Source: Inia geoffrensis (lineage: Eukaryota; Chordata; Mammalia; Artiodactyla; Iniidae). From it: a DNA stretch of 64,000 nt. Under the pieces are notes generated by a model, which was given only the letters and a program-made list of their open reading frames with translations, had not been told where the DNA came from and did no database searches. Numbering within the stretch: position 1 is the first letter of the stretch; each line of letters begins with the position of its first letter. Of this stretch, positions 47,681-61,091 are shown piece after piece. Location of the stretch: the NCBI GenBank assembly GCA_036417435.1, contig CM070910.1, positions 68,790,784 through 68,854,783 on the forward strand. Direction: 5' to 3'. The position numbers and the translations under genes are program-made.

Positions 47681-49151
47681 ACTGATCTGAGAAATGTGAT
47701 GGTTTGAGGTGCCACATTTGCCAAGATTCACTTTAGAATTGAAGTTACGTTTTCACGAGTACAACCAGATTTATGTCTTTTTAAAACTTTATTATTTGTA
47801 AGGTAATGGCTATTTCTTTTTGATAATAAAGTGATTCTATATATTCTTTATAGAAAATGTGGAATATGGAGAAAAATGAAAAGAAAATAAATATTTCATA
47901 TTCATAAGTAACTACTGTTAACATTTGTGTGTATGTATATACTTTTAGCTTTTTTTCCCATCTAGCTATGGGTTTTGTTCGTCTTACTAAAATTAAATGA
48001 AAGCCTACCCCCTGTGTTGTAAGTTGTGTTTCTCACTTACGCTATTATAACACAATCACCTCATATCTGGTTGCATGATATCCCAATGTACGGGTGTGAC
48101 ATAGCACATTTACCCCCTTCTATGTGGTTCAACATTTGGATTGGCTCTAATTCCTGAAGTCTTTTTGATAAACAAAGAAAAGAGAAAGCCAAGGGAATAA
48201 TAGGGAATGTCATATTCAAATGTTAAATTTCAATACCCTTAAATTTGAATAGTAAATTAGAATTGCTCCGCAGAGTAAAGTGTCCAAGGAACCAATCACT
48301 TCCATTTCTCTGCAGACGGTGGTTCTCTATCAGTATATGGCATCAGCCTCCTTTAAGGGCCCCTTCAGGGGCAGGTCCCTGGTCCCAGAACTATAATTTT
48401 ACATGTCAAAGTTAATATCACTGTCCATGTCATTGTGTGGAGCTGGGCTTTCAAGTAATCACCTCTTAGTTTGCTCAATAGAATTGAATACCCAACCTTT
48501 TCTAGAGGTTCACCACTAAGACTGGATTGCCATTCCCCAAAGTGGGAGACTCAATGATATGTCAAGGCATATTTCTGTCATGGTGGTTCATTAGCAAAAT
48601 CTCTCTCTTGCCTCTCACAGCGATAACAATAATAACCCATGATAGTTCTCTAGTACTTTACAGTTTTTACAACGGCATTTCACCTTACCATTGGATCTTA
48701 TTACAACCACAGTCCTTTGAGATAAGTAGGCAGGTGTATAAGAATGTATGGGACATCTCCTGCCCCTTCCATCTCCTGTCTCCATCACCTCCAAATTCCA
48801 TACTGACTGGGCCATGCTTACTGGTGATCAGGGTAAACATGTTTTAAAAGATACTTGCATTAGAGGAATGCTACCTCTGGACTTTGTCATCTAGCCTTTT
48901 GTGGCAAGCTTGCCCAGTTCTGGATTTGGGAAGCAGGCTGGCCATTTCTCTAGTTTAATTTTCTTTTTCATGTGTAAACGCTGCATGTTCTGGTCGCCAG
49001 GGAATGAATGACAGTAAGAGCTGATCTTCGAGCAGGGGATAAGACCCATTGAATTTAACTGACCTTAAGCAACACGCTGCAGTCCAGATTACTACGGGAT
49101 ACAGGCACTAACCCAGCTAACAATGAGGTGGTCTCTGCTCCTGTTGTTACA

Positions 49152-49192
<41 letters not shown>

Positions 49193-51495
49193 GCAAATCC
49201 TCATTAGTGAGTCTCACCAATAAAGTGTAATGAATTAGAGAAGGAAACTGAGGCTCAAAACCTGTGACCTGCCCAAGATCACACGACTGGTAGTAATAGA
49301 ACTTGACCTGCCTCTCTCAGGGTTTCTGAGTTTCAGTCACCACACCAGATGGCCAGCACTTTTCTGAGAGAAGGGCCACTTCTAGCCACTCTTCCTCTTG
49401 CCAATAATAAGCGATGGGAGGATCTCGCTCTGCCATGTGCAGCTTTTCTGTTATCACTTGCTCACCACGTGGGCTTCCCTGTGATCCCTCCTTCTCTCCT
49501 GTGACTGGAACGAAGAATAAAGCTACTATAGTTCCTTTCCCAAAGAGGACATCTCGGTAACTATTGTTCAGCCTCTGTGTTCAGAGGTAACCTGGGCGAC
49601 AGGGAGTTTTCAGCAGCCTCGGGGAAGTATCAGAATGAACATGCTTCAAAACTCTGGTTCCCCAGCATCTCTCTTGTACTCTCTCTTTTATCTTTTATTT
49701 CCTCGCATGACTTATCCTGCTTATCACTGAGACAGAAGTATTTTCTTTTTGTACCTGCTGAATCTGTTCTAAGTACCATGAAAATAGATGGCACAGCAAC
49801 AGTATACAAACTCAACTTTCAACCTTCTGCTCTTCACCTTGAGAACCTGGCTTATCTATTTTACCGATTTCAGGTGACTTTGTAACAGACTGTAGGAAAA
49901 ATTCTTGACGTCAATCAAGAGAAGCAAGGAGTTTTCACTGAATGATAATGCAATTCAGTCCTTCTTATTTCCTTTGAATCTCAGCACAAATAGTAAGCAT
50001 TCTTTTTCTTTTGCTAGAAATAATGGCCTTGTATTTACAAGAAAAACTCAAAATGTATGAGTTGCAACACAGGTTTTAAAAGATGAAGCTGGAATATGCT
50101 TTCTTCTCTTGGTAATATTATTTTTTACTACCTTTCTCTCTATTTCTTTTGAAAAACCCACATGATATAGCCATCTGACTCATGAAAAGAATAATTGAAG
50201 TGGAAAACTGCCATTTTTCTCAAGAAATATCTCTTTCTTCCCACAGTGATAAAGAAGACTGTTTGACTTTTATTACTATGGTTTCCAAAACCCACACGCA
50301 CAGCTCTCTGAACATCTGCACAGCGTCCTCATTGCCATTGGGATGGGTGAACTCAGATTATATGTAACTATCAAAGGTGAGTGATCGCCCAAATCAGTAT
50401 TTGTGACCCCATAGCTAATCCCTCCAGCATTCTGAGGTTTCCATCTTGATTTCCCGTTTCCCAAATCCCTGAATTGCTGGATGCAAAGTCTCCACAGTGG
50501 TGTTTTCAGTGTTTGCGTGGCTGAGCATTGGTAGGTCAAGAGCTAAAGGAAAAGCTGCAATCATTGGCCTTGGGACACAGATAAGAATGTGATACACAGG
50601 CACTCACATGGAAGCCAAAGGTCTTCACGCTTGTTTCGAATTTGTTATCATTCTGGTTACTGAGCGAGGAGGCCCAAGTACAGGAGGAGAATTATGTGCA
50701 AGAATGAGGGGATGACTCATCTGATGCCTAGATAGTTACTTTGTGTTGTCACACCACTTTATCTTCGTGCCATCGTGCAATCATCTTGGAAACTCTGTGA
50801 TGTCATCTTCCTTCCCTGTAAGTCCAAGCCAGATATAGCTTATCAGGCTACTTGTCATGGCTGTGCTTTCAAGAGCCTCATGAGGTATATTGCATTACCT
50901 TAGTAATATCAGGGGAAGAGACACATTAAATGATGTCCTCAACTATCCCCACCCCCAATCCTGGGAAGTTTTCTCAATATTCTTAGTAGAGGGGTTAACA
51001 AGCTGAAGGTACGGGATTATTTTTTAACATGTCCAAGAGCTGATACCATCAAGGTACCAATATTGAGGTCCTTTCCAAGCTCAAGAGAAAGGGCCGTGAA
51101 CAACTATAACAATGGAGGTGGCATTGTTGGTGGGAGAGGTAGGTCTTCCATGGCTGATACTACACACTTTTACCACCATCAGCCCCTCGTGACGTGGATT
51201 GTAACACCCCTCTGATTGTCAGCAGAGGCAAGGCACCGGAAAAGAGGGAGCCCTGGTAGCCACCTGCAAAGGAGGCATGGGATTAATGCCAATCATTGTC
51301 ACCTTTGCTCCCTAGGTCCAGAAGAGGCACAGCTCAGTTCTGGAAGGATTTGGAACCAGTCATCTGAGAGCCAGCTTTACATTAGAATTCTTGGTGGGTA
51401 TTCTCATTTTCGGGGGCAAGTGGTTATTCCTATTTAAGGATGGCTGGAAAAAAAAAAAACCAAACATCTGAATTATCCCCAGCTAACTGAGGTGG
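47681..51495. other. Mostly single-copy noncoding DNA with old SINE bits
   Basis: 47790-48150 resembles a decayed antisense LINE end. Antisense MIR fragments are likely at 48645-48760 and 49228-49345 ('gaaggaaactgaggctcaaa', 'ccaagatcacacgactggta'). No exon supported. Confidence 0.5.
49154..49188. repeat. (GT)n microsatellite
   Basis: About 17 perfect GT units. Confidence 0.98.
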
Positions 51496-51945
51496 TGTCA
51501 TGGGTGGAATTGTGTCCTCCAAAGAAGACACGTTAGAATCCTAACCCCCAGGACATCAGAACGTGACCTTACTTGGAAGTAGGGTATTTACAGAGTTAAT
51601 CAAGTTAAAATGAGATCAATAGTGTGGATCCTAATCCAATATGACAGGTTTCCTTATAAAAAGGGGAAATTTGAATACAGAGACACGCACACAGGGAGAA
51701 TGCCAAGTGAAGGTGAAGGTGGAAATTGGAGGGCTGCACCTACAAGCCAAAGAATGCCAAAGATTGCCAGAAGCTTGGGGAGAGGCATGGAACAGGTTCT
51801 CCCTGACAGCTCTCGGGAGGAACCAACCCTTCTGACACTTTGCTCTTGGACTTCGAGATGTCAGGGCTGGGAGACAATACAGCTCTGTTGTTTAAGCCAC
51901 CCAGTGTATGGTACTTTGTTATAGTAGCCCTGGGAAACTAATACA
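51496..51945 (+). mobile_element. MLT1-type (ERVL-MaLR) solo LTR
   Basis: A plus-strand LTR of about 450 bp from TGTCATGGGTGGAATTGTG to ACTAATACA. Blocks 'atcctaacccccaggacatc', 'ctaatccaatatgacaggtt', 'aagccaaagaatgccaaaga' and 'gtttaagccacccagtgtat' follow the MLT1 LTR order. The flanking 5-mers (GGTGG and GAGAG) do not match, so the duplication has decayed or the ends are slightly off. Frames inside it are not genes. Confidence 0.8.
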
Positions 51946-54900
51946 GAGAGTAAACTAATCCTGGAAAAATAACTCAATTCTGAACAAGACCAGTTACTGG
52001 AGAGATTTCTACCTATTTTCTGTCATCATGCAATTGATGGGTGGTATTGGGAAGATAGTCCTTTAAGCCATTTCTCAGGGTCATGGTCAGAGTAATTGCA
52101 CCGTGCTCCAGTAGGACACCAAAGGCAAGCTTGTGAGGCATCTTGAGTGGGAGGCGTGAGAGAGCGGTCCCTCTGCTGAATTGGCAGCCCCGTCCTCTCC
52201 TGGTGCCTGCCCCTTTGCCCTATACTCATCTCTATAGCTTTTCCCTCCTTCAAAAGGTTACATCTGCTTTGCAAATGACAGCGTTTACCTAGCTGACTTC
52301 CTGGGAAAGAAGAAGAGAAATTATTGTAATTTTTCAGCCTTAAGATAAATCTTGATATTACTGTCATAACCCTAGTAAACAAGTTTCCGGTGATAGAGTT
52401 ACGAGAAATTTCAACCACTGGATGGGAGCTACAATTGTCTCACCACCCCCACTACCATTTTTCCTTCTCTTTTGAATGTTTTAACCTCTGCTGGAGGCAA
52501 ACTGAGAGACCAAATCATCCGAATGGACAGTCAGTCCAATGGTATCTGCCTTCAGTGGAATGGTCCTTTGGATAATCTGTTTTCATCACAACAAGAGCAA
52601 AGGCAGTCAGTTAACACACAGGAAATATTAAAGGCAATCTTTTTTCATTAAGGTGAGGCACTAGATAACCCAGGTGCTCTTTTTTTTCCACTTAAACACT
52701 AAAGCGAAAGCAGTCTACGAAGTCTTATTGAGGAAGAAATAAGAAGGAAATTGATTTGAAAACAAACAGATGCTGCTGATATGATATCTAGGAGACTGGG
52801 AATCTGGTCCACTTTAGTCTCTCATCTTTTTCACCTTCTACTGAAGTACCACCCACTTTTTTTTCCCATTCCTTTCAGCCCGTTTCCCAATATACCATCT
52901 GTCCACCTCATCTGAGAATCCTCACAGACAAAAAAGAAAATAGGGTAACTTAGGAGGCCAAATTAAGCTGAAGAGTTCTCCTCGAGATCAAATACCCCTT
53001 GTCCTGTAGCTTTGCCTCTGTGCGCCACCATTTGAAACATCTCCCCTGTCACCCCGCTTCCCCCAGATGGATTTATAGACGTAATGAATGCCCACACAGT
53101 CAGAGACAGCCAGCCTAGAATATGAACTCCACAATTCCGAGGATGTAAGCTGCAGGTTAGAAACTCAACGTGACTGGAGTGTCTCACTGCAATATGGAGA
53201 AAAAGAAGTCTATCTGTGCACAGAGAGGTCACAGAATTGTCAGGGATTGTAAGAATGTCTTGGGCATTCACACTCCCCTCCTACTCGTTTTGAGGGTAGG
53301 GGAGAACAGGGAAGCTTACCATAGGAGCGGTAGACCTGTGCAAAAATGCAGTTGTCGGGCTGTGTTAGAAACCTCCAGTCATTTTAATTCCTACACTTTG
53401 GTGATCTTTGTACCTGTTTCATCTGCCTGTTTTTCTGTCTCCATGTTTTCATTGTTATCCACTCCACCCTTGTCTAAACAGATTTTTTTCATGATTTAAT
53501 TTAATCTGATGGTGGCAAAATGAATCCATCCTAACTTGGAAACCTCTATGTAAGTTCTTCCTCGACAGAATGATTTGTTCTCTTAGCCTAACCACTAAGG
53601 ATTTCATTCGTTTACCGTTTATAACCCCTATCCGCCACTCCTTTCAGAGAAGCACTTGACATGCCTCTTCCCTCCCACAAAACTCATCATCTGTCTGCAG
53701 ATCTAGCCATAAATAACCAAAGGAAAGAATCTTTTCTTAAATAGCTAACATCTGGAATTACTCCTCTGAGCCCCACGTTTACACTGCCAGTCATGACATG
53801 GCATTGAATATTCATCTTTGTTTTTCACCAGCTATCAATACAGGCCGTTGAGGCACTGTTGGGGTACAGCCTCTGGTTTCTTACATCCAGCAGTGAATGG
53901 GACTCTCACATCTTCCTTGAATTCCTCCATACCTACTTTTACAAATTCCATTCTCTTCCAATTCACGCAGATCAAGTTTTCTTGTCACAAACGTCCTTTC
54001 AAAAAATGTTACCTAGTTGCCTAATTTTTGTTATACTTTGGATATTTGATCGATGCTTAAAAAAAAAAAAATCTCCTTTCTTACGGTCTATTATAAATGC
54101 ATCATTTATAAATAATATCAAGATTGGGAAATAGAACTTCTCCATCTCCATGATTTATTTGTGAAATGTCCTGGCATAGAGGAATCCATTATGACCCTGA
54201 AGCCGTGTATTGCAGTAAAGAGCACAGAGGGATACATTTAGCAAACAAGAATGACAATTATAAAAACAAAGAGAGAAGCAGGGGAGGCACTCCCTGAGGC
54301 CGGCAATTAATTGAAGGTGAGAAGTTACCAGGACAGGCAGGTTGGCCTTTTCCAGCCCCCAACTTCCATCAGAGTCAAATCTCTCCTTCCTGACAGTAAA
54401 TCAAGGCAGAGAGAGGCAGGAAGAGGGGGTTCCTTTTCTTAGAATGCCTTGTTTGGAGTTGAAAAATAAAGAAAATTGTTCATACGTTTTGCACTGTTCA
54501 TTCATAAGGGAGATGCCTGGGTAACATTTAGATTATCTTTGGAAATCTACACACGCTCTTCCTACCTGCTGTGCTCAATTTCAGAACGCAGTGCCGTCTT
54601 TAAGGAAAAATAGCAACCTTTGTTCTCTCCTCCAGGCACAACATGTTGCACTGGTTTTTTGTTTCCAGGAAAAAAAAAAAAATCTCCATTTTTTTTTTTT
54701 TTTTTTTTAGACTAAGGAAGCCTGACCAAGCCTTCTGTGTCTCTGGTTTTTTGTGCCTCGGCACAGGCACACCGTTACTGTGGTTCACTGGGCAACATTT
54801 CCTTCATGTATTTCATGAAGACAACAGGCCACTTACTGTAATGGATGATTTTCATTTTCAGTGTAATAAAGGAGATTCCTGAGACAGACGTTTCCATCGG

Positions 54901-55217
54901 AGATGGCAAACACCCGAAGTTTCAAAGGCTTAGTTCGCATGTATATCCAAGCTTTCAAAGCTTGGCAACACCTCTGGGATTTGAAAACTGGATTGGAAAT
55001 CTGGGTTTTATATTTTATATTTCTTGACTTAGCCTGCATTTTAAACAATCCGTTTTTCAATCTTTAAACTTAGCAGAGAGACCAGAGTAATGGGGAAAAT
55101 ATATACATCAATAGGAGAGAAAGAAGCAAGCTTTGTGAGCTTATTGAGATGTGATAAGCATTTTGGTTGCAGAATGTAAAATTTTTCTTTCTTTCTTTTG
55201 CTTCTTGTTCAAGGTAA
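51946..55217. other. Single-copy noncoding DNA
   Basis: No named repeat or exon. Small tracts: A12 at about 54060-54071, and an A13/T22 inverted pair at 54669-54708. Open frames of 60-130 codons (for example 52026-52418 minus) have no recognisable domain. Confidence 0.5.
54669..54708. repeat. Poly(A)/poly(T) inverted pair
   Basis: A13 followed by TCTCCA and then about 22 T. The two homopolymers can pair as a hairpin with a 6-base loop. Confidence 0.85.
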
Positions 55218-55920
55218 TAGTAATTTAGACTCCTAGAGCTCATCTTTGAGCATAATAGATGTATGGGGGATGGCACACAGGGTTCATCTGACTGCAGACT
55301 AAACGCCGGGCCGAAAGGTATATGAAAGCCTGTAAGCTGATAGGATGGGGGTGTCCCTGGATAAAGAGAACCAAGCATGGCTTTCTCGACATAAAAAAAG
55401 CCATTTTTGGTCCAAGCCATTTTGTGATCTAAGCCTGGCCACGAGACTTGCCCCTGAAACGGTCTCAGTGATCAATGATCTTCAGGGAAGCAAAGGAATG
55501 CAGGAACAAAGAAAAAGCAGTCAAGAAGCAATAGTTCAGTGATGAAACAGAGTCCTAGTTCCTCCTCAAAAGATATACATAATAACATATTTTTGAGTTG
55601 TGCAGGAACTAAGGCCCTCAGCCAAGTGGAGGGTGGAATTATGAAGTTGACCTTCATGACTTCAATCATCTAAGCCTTGGACTCTGTTGACCTTTGCCCC
55701 AATTCCGTGCTGAATTCTCCTCTGCTTAAACCCCTTCATGAATATGCATGTACCCTGAGCTTAAAACTTCCCAGTTTTGCTGTTAGGGGAGACACTGCTT
55801 TGGGAAAGATCCCTGGGGTTCTCCTTTCTTGCTGCAAATAATAAATCCTTCCTTCTCCTGCTCTTTGGCTTTGTTGTGTCTTTTGGCTTGACACCCACCA
55901 AAAGGGGAACCTCGCTTTCA
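55218..55920 (+). mobile_element. Solo ERV-type LTR
   Basis: About 0.7 kb with the layout of an ERV1-class LTR: U3-like part, a TTAAAA box near 55760, poly(A) signal AATAAA at 55840-55845, then a CT-rich U5-like stretch with CTTTGGCTTTGTTGTGTC and a CA end at 55920. Flanking GGTAA (55213-55217, 55921-55925) would be a 5-bp duplication, although the first two bases then read TA instead of TG. No primer-binding site, gag, pol or env follows, so it is a solo LTR. The family is not named. Confidence 0.65.
55840..55845 (+). terminator. AATAAA polyadenylation signal of the LTR
   Basis: Canonical hexamer about 75 bp before the LTR end. It fits the R/U5 position of an LTR and could still act as a cryptic polyadenylation site. 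Confidence 0.55.
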
Positions 55921-56039
55921 GGTAATAAGCCCACCCAGGCTCAACAAAACAGAAGACCACACTTCTACCACTAAATCTGTAGGCTCACCTCTGCACACGC
56001 TGTCTTTTCCTCTTCCTTTCCTTTTACTGTGGAAATATG

Positions 56040-59000
56040 ATCTCTCCTCCAATGTTTGGTCCTGTCAACTTCTCAGGAAGCATCTACCATTATATACTAA
56101 AATTATGCTCCTATTTACCCCCCAGCTACCACCCAATCCTCCCGTAACTTTTAGAGGCAAACTTCCCGAGTTATCTACACTTCCTGTCTCTATTTCCACA
56201 CCTCCCATAATATATTGTTTCTTTTACCAATATAACGTTTCTTTGTCATTCCCTATGATTTATATTTGTCTTGAATTCTGTCGTCACATACTAAAGTTGT
56301 TACCTTTCATATTTGCTGGGTGTCTCTTTTCACATCCTTTCTTTTTCAACTTTTCTATGTTCTTTTTATAAAAGTATGTCTTTTATAGACAGTGTGTTAC
56401 TGGATTTTACTTTTAAATCCATTCTGAGATTCTTTGTTTTCAGAATGAGCTTAACTCGTTTATGTTTACTTTAATTATTATATTACTGTTTATTTCTATG
56501 ACCTTACTTCATATTTTACATTTACTGTACTTTTTTCTCCTGCTCTGGAAACTTCCATTGGATAGATCAAATTTTGTTCTTCTAGTTTGAAAGTTATACA
56601 TTCTGTTTTTGTCATTCTCATGTTTCTGCCTAGCTACTTAAGACTTACACTTATGAATATTAAAAAATTTAATTTCTCAAATGTGTCCATTAATCTATCC
56701 ATCTCATCTCTTTCCCCAAGTGCGACAAGCACATAAGCACTGTGTCATCTTCTTTGGTGTCTCTATCGACCCCTCTTCCAAGATGTTATCATCTAGAACC
56801 TAAGCTCTGGATTGCTATGGATGTCCTTTTACTTTTTTTGTGAATTTGTTTGTTTTAGTTTTTAATGTTTTGATCTTTACTTTCTTAGACAATAGATTTT
56901 TAAAGTTACTTGATTCCTTTAAGCTCCCATATCTCTTGTAGCACTTTTCTAGATTTCTTTCTCATCTTATTGAAATACTGCTTCACAGAGTGTTTTTAAA
57001 AAGGGTCTTTATGTGGCAACATTTGAAGCTTTATATGCTTGATATTTACCCTTGCATTTTATTTATTTACTTTTCACTTAAAGTTAATTTTATGGAAGTT
57101 CCAGTGGGTCAGAATAGATAGTGTAAATAATAATATAGAATAAATATCTTACTGAGGTTACCAATTTTAAGCTTATTCTTTTTCCTTTATATTTCATTAT
57201 TTCCTAAGTCTGCATTCGCAGAAATATGCCTGCTTTCAAAGAGAATGACGTTTTAAAGATAAGTAATATTGTCATGTTCATCTTTTTGACTTCTTGTAAT
57301 TACTTTTTCTTACCAATATCTTTCCTCATCTTTTTAAGGGTAAGGATTATGTTTTGTTTAAATTTTTGATCTTCCTGTTTTGTCATTTCTTTTTGTTGTG
57401 GAAGAGTTTTCTTTTATGTTAGCTGTAATCCCTTTATGTTAACTGTAATCCTCCAGTGTCTAGTTACTTTCTCCCATGAGCTCATGTTCCTCTGGTGACA
57501 TCAGTCAATCTTTCAGGTGACATGTCTCAGCATATGTCCTCTCTGGTTTAGTCTAAGTCCTAGCTTGTATCTCTCTTGTTGAGGCTAAGGAGGAAGGAAG
57601 ATGGACTCATGGAGAAAGAGCTTCAAGTACCCAGCAATCATATTAGATCTCATCTTATTCAGTGATCATGTCCTTTATGGACTTTCCCTTAAACCCATTA
57701 AGATAGCATACTCTGAGTTGATAACCTCCTTTGATTTAATCTGCTAGCTCTGAGCATATGGAGGAGGAGGAGATGGGAATGCTGGTTGCCCTGCAGACAA
57801 CTTTGTCAATCAGATCCTCACCTGAATCAGGTTGACCTGCTGTTACTCCACTTCAACACCAGCACTAAGTGATTTGGATGGCTGATGCTGCTAGCTCTCC
57901 CATAGGAGTAATGGAACTGGGAACTACTCTAGGTCACGTGGGGTACAGAAAAGAACAGAGCTCAAAAGCTCACCCTCTATCTGTTTTCTTCATCCACAAT
58001 TATATTTCTCTGTCCCCGGTAAGTATTTCTTCTACCCCCCAGGTTGTTAAGGCCTTCTTGTCCTCAGAGATTTCTCTTTTATGGTAATTTGTAGGATCCT
58101 CTTTACTTCTTTCTTCTGTACCTCCTGCTATCTGCTTTCATAGCACTCATTCCACATCCTTTGGCACCACTGCATCACCACCAACACATAACAGGTGCTT
58201 CAAAAATACTCGACAAATAAGTGAAAGGTATAAATTCACAATATCAGGTATGACTATGGGAAGAGTTGGGCAATACATGGGTTTAGGCATGTGCCATTTT
58301 ACGTCTAGTACAAATCATAATTGCTGGTCTAGTTCTGCAGATGAGAAAGCTGAAGTCTTGTTAAACCTTCCATGGCCATAGAAGACTTTGCAATTTATTA
58401 CTACTTCATTATTTTCAATTAATAATAAAAATCCAAATAACAGCCATTCTTATTCCATGTGCACTTTTCTTTCAGCTCTCTCAGTTTTCGCTTTATGTAT
58501 TTGGGAACTGTGTTGTTGATGCGTACATATTTAGGGTCCCTAAGTCTTCATGGTGGATTGATCCTTTTATCATTGTGTAATGTTCCTTTGTCCTTGCTAA
58601 TTTCCTTCCTTCCAAATTCTACTTGAGCTGCTATTAACAGAGTGACTCCTACTTTTTAATTTAATATTTGCATGATATATATGTTCCCATCCTTTTCCAT
58701 TCAAATAACCTATGTTGTTTTGTTTAGAGAAGTTTCTTACAGGCATCATATAGTTGGGTCACGTTTTTTAATCTACTCTGCCAATCTTGTTTTGGCTGTC
58801 ATATTAGACCATTTAAAGTAATTATTGCTATGTTAGGGTTTAAGTATGCCATTTAATTATTTTTTTCTGTTTGTTCATTCTGTTCCTTTTCTCTGTTTCC
58901 TTTTCTTGTCTTCTTAGGGATTACCTGAATATTTTCCTGAATTATATTTTGATCTATATAGTGCTTTTGAATATATCTCTTATAGTTTTTATAAGAAGTT

Positions 59001-59520
59001 GTTCTTTATATTAAGTATACATATGTAACATGTCACAGTTGACTGGCTTAGATATTTTACCATTTCAAGTTAAGTGCAGAAATCTTACTTTATTTAGGCT
59101 CCTTAACCCTCCCCACTTTAAAAATACATCTTAAGTATTTCTGCTACATGTATTGAGCACCACCTCAGATGATGTTATAATTTTTGCTTCAAGCACTAAA
59201 CTCATAATTTTAAAAACTCCTGAGAGAAGGACGGTTTATTATTTTTACCCCGATTTTGCCCATTGCATAGTTCTTTCTCCCTTCTAGAAGTCCCATTCTC
59301 CTTCTGTAAGTTACTTTCTGTTTAGAGAAATCCTTTAGCCCCTCTTTAAGGGCAAGTCTGCTGGCAACACATTCTCTTAGTTATCCTTCATATGAAAATG
59401 TCTTGATTTTCCCTTTGTTCCTAAAGGACATTTTTGATAAGTGTAGAATTCATGGTTGACTGTTCTTTCCTTTCAGCGCTAAAAAAAATGTTGTGCCACT
59501 TCTTTCTGGTAAGAAGCAGA
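56040..59520 (-). repeat. Old L1/HAL1-like relics
   Basis: Two decayed antisense blocks. 56270-56480 ('gacagtgtgttactggattt', 'ttactttaattattatatta') matches the L1 endonuclease region in reverse. 58490-59520 ('ttgatccttttatcattgtg', 'tcttacaggcatcatatagt', 'tgaaaatgtcttgattttcc', 'tgactgttctttcctttcag') follows endonuclease and then ORF1 C-terminus in reverse. 57450-58480 between them is unassigned, with a possible L2 3' bit at 58095-58225. No frame survives. Confidence 0.6.
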
Positions 59521-60799
59521 GTACTAAATACCTTCTCCCCTTTCCACTTCGCTGACACAAGTTGGCAGTGGAAGCTCTGCTCCCCACTGGGCCTGGCTGG
59601 CTCTGGAAATGGGGGCAGCAGAGTGCCAGTTAGTCTCATCTTGTGCTACTTCATTCCACCTCACTGATTCTAGGTGGGGTTGGAGGCTCAGTGGCCCCTT
59701 GGACCCTGCTGACGCTACTCTGGTATAAGAATAGGGGCACCACTTGCTTCCACTAGGTAACCATGGGCATTTTTCTGTGCCCTCTCCTTGCTTATCTGGC
59801 TGCCTTAAGATCACTTTGCTGCAGATTAGTACATCCATCTGAAAGTAAGAGAAGCAGTGAAACAACACTTTATAGGTCTAATTAGGGAAGACTGCACCAA
59901 GTAGATGAAACAACAACAAATTAACTTTCCTTATGTCTCTCTCCCTCAGAGCTACATCCAGGCAAAATGGCTAAGTAGGTAAAATTTTACCTCCACACCT
60001 CTTCTCTATTGCATTTTTGTGTCTCCTCACCTCATATAGGGCACTTAGGCAGCCTTCTGGATACTCCAGACTATTTCTTTCTCCAAAGAGCTCTATCAAA
60101 TTGTAGCCCCTCTTCTCATTACAAGCCTTTCTGTATTGTTGATTTTTGTAAACCACATCACGCATTAATTTAATAAGATTTTTTTATATGTAAAAGTTCT
60201 TTTTTTAGGGATCCATTCCTTCAGGTCCTTGGTAGATGACTGACTAGCAAACCTGATAAACTAAGAGGTTAAAGGATGATTAGTTTTGAATATATGATCC
60301 CTTCTAGGAAACAACTGGGAGGGAGGGAAGGAGTTATAATTTTTTTCTAATATAGTTGTATTTAAACAGAAGCCTTTAGTGCCTTAAGCAGAAGCATTGA
60401 CAGTGAGAACATTCAAGGAGTAGAGTTGGTACAGAGGCAGAGGCCCTTGGGGCAAGAAATCTTCAGGAATCCTTAAATAATATATTTATTACTAACAGTG
60501 GATTGGCTCATATCTCCTTAATTTGCACAGAGAATCAAGAGCTGTCTGCTAGGTGCTTAATTAAACAGTATGTGCCATTTCTACTTTTCTGTATTTTATT
60601 GATTTGATCTCGTTTCTCAGCTGTCGGAGCTCTTGGATAAAAGCAGTTGCTTTCCCAGGATGCCATTTTATCTTCTGGTCTGCATTTCTGAATGAGTGAT
60701 CTTAGAATCTGTTGTTGTCATCATTTGGTTGCTACTGTTTGATTATTGAAATTTATGACGTAGGTTCCACGGGACAAAAATATAAGATTTTCAAGGAAA
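59521..60799. other. Noncoding DNA
   Basis: 59530-59880 is more GC-rich and may be the 5' part of the old LINE before it. The minus-strand frame 59524-59868 shows no domain. Nothing else recognised. Confidence 0.4.
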
Positions 60800-60813
60800 A
60801 AAAGTGTCTCTGA

Positions 60814-61077
60814 AAGAGAGCAGACTTGTGGTTGCGGGACGGATGGAGTGAGAGTTTGTGGATTAGCAGATGCAAACTATTACATATAGAATGGATAAAC
60901 AACAAGGTCCTACTCTATAGCACAGGGAACTATATTCAGTATCTTGTGATAAACCATAATGGAAAAGAATACGAAAAAGAATGTATACGCAAGTATAACT
61001 GAATCACTTTACTGTAAAGCAGAAATTAACACAACATTGTAAATCAACTATACTTCAATAAAATAAATTTTTTTTCC
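60814..61077 (+). mobile_element. L1 LINE 3' end (older subfamily)
   Basis: A 264-bp plus-strand 3' UTR: 'ggtcctactctatagcacag', 'caactatacttcaataaaat'. The 14-bp duplication AAAAGTG(T/C)CTCTGA lies at 60800-60813 and 61078-61091 with one mismatch. Noncoding. Confidence 0.9.
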
Positions 61078-61091
61078 AAAAGTGCCTCTGA

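Noticed and set aside
52026..52418. 130-codon minus-strand frame in single-copy DNA
   Set aside because: No recognisable domain, unremarkable composition, and length within chance expectation for a 64-kb window; a conservation test would be needed to revive it.
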